From assembly GCF_002263495.1 (NCBI RefSeq), contig NZ_CP022753.1:1550001-1614000 (forward strand): a DNA stretch of 64,000 nucleotides. Reading direction: 5' to 3'. A program made the position numbers and the translations under genes. This DNA is from Nocardiopsis gilva YIM 90087. GTDB taxonomy: Bacteria; Actinomycetota; Actinomycetes; Streptosporangiales; Streptosporangiaceae. Positions 59,251 to 64,000 of the stretch are shown piece by piece (within the stretch, counting starts at the first letter, position 1; each line of letters opens with the position of its first letter). The notes beneath the pieces were generated by a model. It was not told the DNA's origin. It searched no databases and saw only the letters and a list, made by a program, of their open reading frames with translations.

Positions 59251-59280
59251 CCCGGTGGCCGTGCGCGGGCGGGGCGACGC

Positions 59281-59787
59281 TCAGCCCGTGAAGATGAAGT
59301 GCTCCAGCCCCCGGGGCACGTCATCGGGGTCGATGCGGAAATCGGCCCAGACACCGAGCCCGAGGTTGAGGCGGGAGTAGGGGAGCACCTGGTAGTAGCC
59401 CCAGTCGATCGCGAAGGCGTTGACCAGGAGGAGGCCGCGCTGTCCTTCGGCGGTCATCCACGCGGCGTCGTCGCGGTCGTGGGGGAGGGTGGGACGGCTC
59501 GTGGTCCAGCCGCCGTCGGCCACTTCCAGCCGCAGCGTGTCGGGCCGGTGCAGCCAGAGGCGGCGCGACACTTCTCCGTCCGGCGCACCAGAAACGGTGT
59601 GGAGCACCGCGTTGGCGTACAGCTCGGAGCAGCACAGCTGCATGGTCCAGATCAGGTCGTCGGGAAATCCTCGCAGGTCATGGCGGATATCCGCGCGTAC
59701 CTGAAAGGCGTGGGCGGGGTCCCCGGGATAAATACGCGGTTCCCACCGGACCGAATGGAACGACGGGGCGGACGACACGACCGACAT
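59281..59787 (-). CDS. RsbW-like ATP-binding protein, second copy
   Basis: About 168 residues of the HATPase_c_2 group: HAFQVRADIRHDLRGFPDDL, MQLCCSELYANAVLHTVSGA (N box), RLEVADGGW and EGQRGLLLVNAFAIDWGYYQ (G box, with RGL in place of GRGL). A short tail follows. No sigma or anti-anti-sigma gene is adjacent. ATG 59787 has GGGGG upstream; ATG 59829 is in frame but the added codons are AT-rich and look untranslated. It precedes the GntR gene on the other side. Confidence 0.75.
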   Translation of the reverse strand: MSVVSSAPSFHSVRWEPRIYPGDPAHAFQVRADIRHDLRGFPDDLIWTMQLCCSELYANAVLHTVSGAPDGEVSRRLWLHRPDTLRLEVADGGWTTSRPTLPHDRDDAAWMTAEGQRGLLLVNAFAIDWGYYQVLPYSRLNLGLGVWADFRIDPDDVPRGLEHFIFTG

Positions 59788-59909
59788 GAGGACCCCCGAG
59801 AGAAGCTGATATGCAACTTCTTCACTCATATACAGGAGTGATGATATAAGGGTGCTCGACTCCGCCGTGGAGAGTCAAGCGGTTTCGGAGAACTGGGCGT
59901 GTCGGTCGC

Positions 59910-60689
59910 TCATTCGTCGGCAGAAATGCGATACTCGAGGACAAATTGACCAGCGGACATGATCGTGTCACATACCTCCACGGTGCGACCGCTCTTGTCC
60001 ACGGCCTCCCGAATGAGCTGGATGACCGGCGACCCCGTGCCCATGGAGAGGGCCGAGGTCTCCTCCTTGGTCGCGATGCGGACGGAGATCTCCTCGACGT
60101 ACTCGGCGAGGTGGTGCCCGCGCTCTTCGAGCCGGGCGTAGATGCCGCCGGGCCCGGGGTTCTCGGCGAACAGCTCCGGCGTCTCCTTGGCGATGTCCCA
60201 CGGAATGTAGGAGGTCGCCTCCTCGGTGGGGGTGCCGTCGCTCAGATAGAGGCGGCGGCGCGCGAGGACCTTCTTGCCGGGTGGCAGGCACAGCCGACGG
60301 GCGATGTCCTCCGGTGCGTCGAGCGACCCGACGAAGCTGACCCTGACCTCGGCCTCGACCCCGGCCTGGTCGGATTCGGCCAGGTAGGCGGCCATGCCCG
60401 CGGCCCGGTGCGATCGGCGGAACCGGTCGGAGGACTTGCGCCGCACCGGCGGACGGCTCCGGACGAACGTCCCCTTGCCGTGGTGCGTCTCGACCAGACC
60501 GATCGCGCGCAGCTCGGTCACGGCCTTGCGGACCGTTCCCTGGGCGACGCCGTAGCGTCGGATCAGTTCGGACTCGCTGGGAACCCGCGCGCCGGCGGGC
60601 AGCGCGCCCGTGTGGATCTGCAGCTTCAGATCCTGGGCGATGCGCAGGTAGCGCGGTCGGCCACCGTCGGTCGTGGTCGACTTGTCCAA
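59910..60689 (-). CDS. GntR family regulator with UTRA domain (KorSA-like)
   Basis: About 259 residues. The winged helix is RYLRIAQDLKLQIHTGALPA, RVPSESELIRRYGVAQGTVR, KAVTELRAIGLVETHHGKGT. The UTRA ligand domain includes LARRRLYLSDGTPTEEATSY, then IPWDIAKETPEL and VIQLIREAVDKSGRTVEVCD. TTG 60689 is chosen as start: a TAATGT -10 box near 60741 puts the transcript start near 60735, and AGG precedes this TTG. It diverges from the Nudix gene, as korSA and pif are neighbours in pSAM2-like elements. Confidence 0.85.
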   Translation of the reverse strand: MDKSTTTDGGRPRYLRIAQDLKLQIHTGALPAGARVPSESELIRRYGVAQGTVRKAVTELRAIGLVETHHGKGTFVRSRPPVRRKSSDRFRRSHRAAGMAAYLAESDQAGVEAEVRVSFVGSLDAPEDIARRLCLPPGKKVLARRRLYLSDGTPTEEATSYIPWDIAKETPELFAENPGPGGIYARLEERGHHLAEYVEEISVRIATKEETSALSMGTGSPVIQLIREAVDKSGRTVEVCDTIMSAGQFVLEYRISADE

Positions 60690-60762
60690 CTCGACACCTG
60701 CTTCCTTGCCGCGGCCTCTCCTGTAGAAGAGCAATCAGACATTACAAGGTGGTTCCACGCCT

Positions 60763-61194
60763 ATGCACTCGGTTTCAGTCGCGGGCGCGATCGTCGATAC
60801 GGACGGCCGAATCCTCGCCATTCAGCGAGCTGACAACGGGCACTGGGAACCTCCGGGCGGCGTGCTCGAACTCGATGAGGACATCGAGGCCGGGGTACGC
60901 CGCGAAATCTTCGAGGAGACCGGACTGAGCGTCCATGTCGATACATTGACCGGTGTCTACAAGAACATCAAGCAGGGCATCGTCGCCCTGGTCTTCCGAT
61001 GCGTACCGAAAACCCGCGAACTGCGCCTCTCCGAGGAGACGACCGCCGTCGAATGGCTGACGCCCGACGAGGTCGCGGGACGTATGTCGCCCGCCTACGC
61101 CTGCCGCCTGCTGGACGCCCTGGACACCGGGCCGCCGCGGGTCCGGGCGCACGACGGACACGATCTCCTCGCCGCCGTCCCCCTGGACCCCTGA
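60763..61194 (+). CDS. Nudix hydrolase paired with GntR regulator (Pif-like)
   Basis: A 143-residue Nudix protein: VAGAIVDTDGRILAIQRADN, the box GGVLELDEDIEAGVRREIFE with ETGLSV, and TAVEWLTPDEVAGRM. In pSAM2 of Streptomyces a Nudix protein (Pif) blocks redundant transfer between cells that carry the element, and its gene sits beside the GntR-type korSA. The arrangement here is the same but no integrase, replicase or transfer gene is present in the window. ATG 60763 is about 74 bases from the GntR start. A 13-bp hairpin follows. Confidence 0.85.
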   Translation: MHSVSVAGAIVDTDGRILAIQRADNGHWEPPGGVLELDEDIEAGVRREIFEETGLSVHVDTLTGVYKNIKQGIVALVFRCVPKTRELRLSEETTAVEWLTPDEVAGRMSPAYACRLLDALDTGPPRVRAHDGHDLLAAVPLDP

Positions 61195-61195
61195 C

Positions 61196-61229
61196 GGATC
61201 CGGCCACCAGGGGCCCGGTGGCCGGATCC
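61196..61229. terminator. 13-bp perfect stem-loop between Nudix and sdhB
   Basis: GGATCCGGCCACC and GGTGGCCGGATCC pair perfectly around an 8-base loop, one base after the Nudix stop and 14 bases past the sdhB stop; it can serve both convergent genes. Confidence 0.85.
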
Positions 61230-61242
61230 CGCACTGCCCCGG

Positions 61243-62067
61243 CTACTGCTCCGGCGCCGACGACGGCTTGCGGGTGTTGGGGGCCATGGGTGTGTCGGCC
61301 CCCTTCCGCAGGCCGATCTTGGAGCCGAGCCAGACCAGCGGGTCGTAGCGACGCCCCGCGACCCGCTCCTTCATCGGGATCAGCGCGTTGTCGGTGATCT
61401 GGATGTTCTCGGGGCAGACCTCCGTGCAGCACTTGGTGATGTTGCAGTAGCCCAGGCCGAACTCGTCCTGGGAGATCATCCGGCGGTCGGCGGTGTCCTC
61501 CGGGTGCATCTCCAGCTCAGAGACCCGCATCAGGAAGCGCGGGCCGGAGAAGTTCTCCTTGTTCTCCTCGTGGTCGCGGATCACGTGGCACACGTTCTGG
61601 CACAGGAAGCACTCGATGCACTTGCGGAACTCCTGCGAGCGCTGCACATCCTCCTGGCCCATCCGGAAGTCGCCCGGCGCGGTCGCCGGGTCCGGGGTGA
61701 ACGAGGGGATCTCGCGGGCCTTGGCGTAGTTGTACGAGACGTCGCACACCAGGTCGCGGATGACGGGAAAGGTCCGCATCGGCATGACCGTGACCGTCTC
61801 GTCGGGTGCGAACGTGCTCATCCGCGCCATACAGGACAGCCGCGGCCGCCCGTTGATCTCCATCGAGCACGAGCCGCACTTGCCCGCCTTGCAGTTCCAC
61901 CGGACCGCCAGGTCCGGCGTCTGGGTCGCCTGCAGCCGGTGCAGCACGTCGAGGACGACTTCGCCCTCGTTGACCTCGACCTCGTAGGTGGTGAGCTCTC
62001 CGTCGCCACCGCCGCGCCAGACGCGGAACGTCCGCGTGGTGCCCTTGCCGGTCGTCTCGGTGGTCAT
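61243..62067 (-). CDS. sdhB: succinate dehydrogenase/fumarate reductase iron-sulfur subunit
   Basis: A 274-residue SdhB. The plant-type [2Fe-2S] ligands are in RWNCKAGKCGSCSMEINGRP and LSC; the ferredoxin-like part has KCIECFLCQNVCH and CNITKCCTEVCPENIQ for the [4Fe-4S] and [3Fe-4S] clusters. It passes electrons from SdhA to the quinone site. The form matches the actinobacterial Sdh1 type. ATG 62067 overlaps the sdhA stop (ATGA). It ends the unit before a bidirectional terminator; no membrane subunit gene follows, so it must lie upstream of sdhA, outside the window, if it is linked. Confidence 0.95.
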   Translation of the reverse strand: MTTETTGKGTTRTFRVWRGGGDGELTTYEVEVNEGEVVLDVLHRLQATQTPDLAVRWNCKAGKCGSCSMEINGRPRLSCMARMSTFAPDETVTVMPMRTFPVIRDLVCDVSYNYAKAREIPSFTPDPATAPGDFRMGQEDVQRSQEFRKCIECFLCQNVCHVIRDHEENKENFSGPRFLMRVSELEMHPEDTADRRMISQDEFGLGYCNITKCCTEVCPENIQITDNALIPMKERVAGRRYDPLVWLGSKIGLRKGADTPMAPNTRKPSSAPEQ

Positions 62068-64000
62068 CCCTGGTCGTCCTCCTTCGCGGTGCCCGACTCC
62101 GCTCCCGGAGCCGCCGTCGGCTCCGGAACTGCCGCCGCCGGTACCGCGGGCAGTTCGTCGTCGGTGAAGTACTTGGCCAGCTCCTCGCGGTCGAAGAGCT
62201 CCAACAGGTCCGGCCGGAGCGCGTCGACCCGCTGGCGGCGCAGGCGCACCCGCCCGTCCTTGGTCAGCGACTCGATCAGGTTGATCCGGCGCCACTCCGG
62301 TGACATCCCCGGGAAGTCGTCGCGGGTGTGCCCGCCGCGCGACTCCTCGCGTTCCAGCGCCGCCCGCGCGATGGCCTCCGCGACCAGCAGCATGCTCCGC
62401 AGGTCCAGGGCCAGGTGCCACCCGGGGTTGTAGACCGAGCCGCCCTCGGCGCCGACGCGCGCCACGCGGTCGCCGAGCTTGTGCAGCGCGTCCAGGGCCT
62501 GCTCGATCTCGGGCCCCCGGCGGATGATGCCGACCAGGGTGTTCATGGTCTGCTGGAGTTCGGAGTGGAGGGCGTAGGGGTTCTCGCCGTCCTCGCGCTC
62601 CAGCGGCGCCAGCACCTGCTCCGCGGCGCGCTCCGCCTGTTCGGGGTCGACGGGCGGGCGCTCGCCGTCCAGCTCGGTGACGTACTCGGCCGCGCCCAGA
62701 CCGGCCCGGCGGCCGAAGACCAGCAGGTCGGACAGGGAGTTGCCGCCCAGCCGGTTGGAGCCGTGCATGCCGCCGGCGACCTCTCCGGCCGCGAACAGCC
62801 CTGGCACCAGCGCCGCGCCGGTCGCGGCGTCGACCTCCACGCCGCCCATCACGTAGTGGCAGGTCGGGCCGACCTCCATGGGTTCGGCGGTGATGTCGAC
62901 GTCGGCCAGCTCCTTGAACTGGTGGTGCATCGACGGCAGCTTGCGCATGATCTGGTCGGCCGGCAGGCGGCTGGCGATGTCCAGGAAGACGCCGCCGTGC
63001 GGGGAGCCCCGCCCCTCCTTGACCTCGGTGTTGATGGCGCGCGCCACCTCGTCGCGGGGCAGCAGCTCCGGGGGCCGCCGGTGGTTCTCGGGGTCGGAGT
63101 ACCAGCCGTCGGCCTCCGCCTCGGTCTCGGCGTACTGCGAGCGGAACACGTCGGGCACGTAGCGGAACATGAACCGCTCGTTCTCGGCGTTGCGCAGCAC
63201 CCCGCCGTCGCCCCGGACGGACTCGGTGACCAGGATGCCCTTGACGGAGGGCGGCCAGACCATCCCCGTGGGGTGGAACTGCACGAACTCCATGTTGACG
63301 AGGCTCGCCCCGCAGCGCAGCGCCAGGGCGTGGCCGTCGCCGGTGTACTCCCAGGAGTTGGAGGTGACCTTGAAGGACTTGCCGATGCCGCCGGTGGCCA
63401 GCACCACGGCCGGGGTCTCGAACAGCACGAGCTCCCCGGTCTCCCGGATGTAGCCCAGCGCCCCGGACAGCCGCTCGCCGTCCTTGATCAGATCGGTGAC
63501 GGTGGTCTCGGCGAACACCTTCAGCATCGCCTCGGGGTCGCCCAGTTCGGCGGCGTCGGCCTGCTGCAGCTGGACCACGCGCTGCTGCAGCGTGCGGATC
63601 ATCTCCAGGCCGGTTCGGTCGCCGACGTGGGCGAGCCGGGCGTACTCGTGGCCGCCGAAGTTGCGCTGGCTGATCCGGCCGTCGGCGGTGCGGTCGAAGA
63701 GCGCCCCCCAGTACTCCAGCTCCAGGATGCGCTCGGGGGCTTCGCGGGCGTGCAGCTCGGCCATGCGGGGGTTGTTCAGGAACTTGCCGCCCCGCATGGT
63801 GTCGCGGAAGTGCACCTGCCAGTTGTCGCCGGGGTTGACGTTGCCGAGCGCGGCCGCCGCCCCGCCCTCGGCCATGACGGTGTGCGCCTTGCCGAACAGG
63901 GACTTGGAGATGATGGCGGTCTTCTTGCCCTGCTCACGTGCTTCGATGGCGGCGCGGAGGCCGGCGCCTCCGGCGCCGATCACCACCACGTCGTAAGTGT
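62064..64000 (-). CDS. sdhA: succinate dehydrogenase/fumarate reductase flavoprotein subunit, N-terminus cut
   Basis: At least 645 residues; the first few lie beyond the window. The FAD motif is YDVVVIGAGGAGLRAAIEAR, then SKSLFGKAHTVMAEGGAAAA (His that links FAD in many SdhA proteins is near this region), FVQFHPTGMVWPPSVKGILV, LLPRDEVARAINTEVKEGRG, GGVEVDAATGAALVPGLFAA and GGMHGSNRLGGNSLSDLLVF. It oxidises succinate or reduces fumarate in the citric acid cycle and respiratory chain. A Pro/Ala-rich tail ends it. It is translationally coupled to sdhB. Confidence 0.95.
   Translation of the reverse strand, partial: TYDVVVIGAGGAGLRAAIEAREQGKKTAIISKSLFGKAHTVMAEGGAAAALGNVNPGDNWQVHFRDTMRGGKFLNNPRMAELHAREAPERILELEYWGALFDRTADGRISQRNFGGHEYARLAHVGDRTGLEMIRTLQQRVVQLQQADAAELGDPEAMLKVFAETTVTDLIKDGERLSGALGYIRETGELVLFETPAVVLATGGIGKSFKVTSNSWEYTGDGHALALRCGASLVNMEFVQFHPTGMVWPPSVKGILVTESVRGDGGVLRNAENERFMFRYVPDVFRSQYAETEAEADGWYSDPENHRRPPELLPRDEVARAINTEVKEGRGSPHGGVFLDIASRLPADQIMRKLPSMHHQFKELADVDITAEPMEVGPTCHYVMGGVEVDAATGAALVPGLFAAGEVAGGMHGSNRLGGNSLSDLLVFGRRAGLGAAEYVTELDGERPPVDPEQAERAAEQVLAPLEREDGENPYALHSELQQTMNTLVGIIRRGPEIEQALDALHKLGDRVARVGAEGGSVYNPGWHLALDLRSMLLVAEAIARAALEREESRGGHTRDDFPGMSPEWRRINLIESLTKDGRVRLRRQRVDALRPDLLELFDREELAKYFTDDELPAVPAAAVPEPTAAPGAESGTAKEDDQG

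Noticed and set aside
1-64000. Insertion sequences or prophage
   Set aside because: No transposase, integrase, terminase or capsid-type protein was found on either strand; the korSA/pif-like pair is not enough to call an element.

Overview
The window is about 64 kb of high-GC actinobacterial chromosome. The typing rests on Lsr2, the actinobacterial form of SdhA/SdhB, an RNHCP protein, TIGR03086 and deazaflavin-nitroreductase family proteins, a BlaI/M56 pair, GntR/UTRA and PadR regulators, many GTG starts and GTGA/ATGA stop-start overlaps. A Nocardiopsis-like or Streptomyces-like filamentous actinomycete is the best inference; no rRNA, tRNA, CRISPR array, transposase or integrase was seen. Conserved housekeeping anchors are typA (47.8-49.7 kb) and sdhBA (61.2-64.0 kb, sdhA running off the right edge).

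Layout. 0-12.7 kb is accessory: a cut AsnC/Lrp regulator diverging from an amidohydrolase, a VOC protein, an RNHCP zinc protein, a PadR regulator diverging from a membrane protein, long non-coding stretches of lower GC, Lsr2, an SMI1/KNR4 protein, a HAD protein, a protein made of two EF-G domain-IV-like modules with no GTPase, and a TetR regulator. 12.7-15.7 kb has a crotonase-cupin fusion and a DUF418 membrane protein. 15.9-22.5 kb is a tightly coupled minus-strand cluster (membrane-anchored methyltransferase, two GT2 and one GT4 glycosyltransferase) that diverges from two related TPR-like proteins, one ending in a SEC-C-like cysteine cluster. 24.7-38.3 kb holds an AbiEi-type antitoxin-domain protein, a secreted 5'-nucleotidase, an L7/L12 C-terminal-domain protein, an AraC regulator beside a frameshifted SDR, a soluble Ser/Thr kinase, a PepSY protein with a His-rich membrane partner, an RsbW-like ATPase, a regulator remnant and a polysaccharide deacetylase. 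38.4-44.1 kb carries a PLD-SF2 helicase-DUF3427 protein diverging from a RecD2 helicase, followed by hairpin-rich non-coding DNA.

46.4-54.7 kb contains an orphan siderophore-binding lipoprotein behind an iron-box-like site, typA with a strong terminator, and a regulon in which BlaI, an M56 protease and a CPVC membrane protein diverge from a DsbA-like thiol oxidoreductase, CcdA and a lipoprotein, with two BlaI-like operators between them. 54.8-61.2 kb carries a deazaflavin-dependent reductase-like protein, a TIGR03086 protein, two paralogous FAD monooxygenases around a TetR regulator with two perfect operators, a second RsbW-like ATPase, and a divergent GntR/Nudix pair like korSA/pif of actinomycete integrative elements.

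Several genes are broken by small indels, most of them in G/C runs (near 8.0, 9.4, 30.79, 36.33, 49.95 and 50.02 kb). Either these are real pseudogenes or the assembly has homopolymer errors; products of those genes should be read with that in mind.
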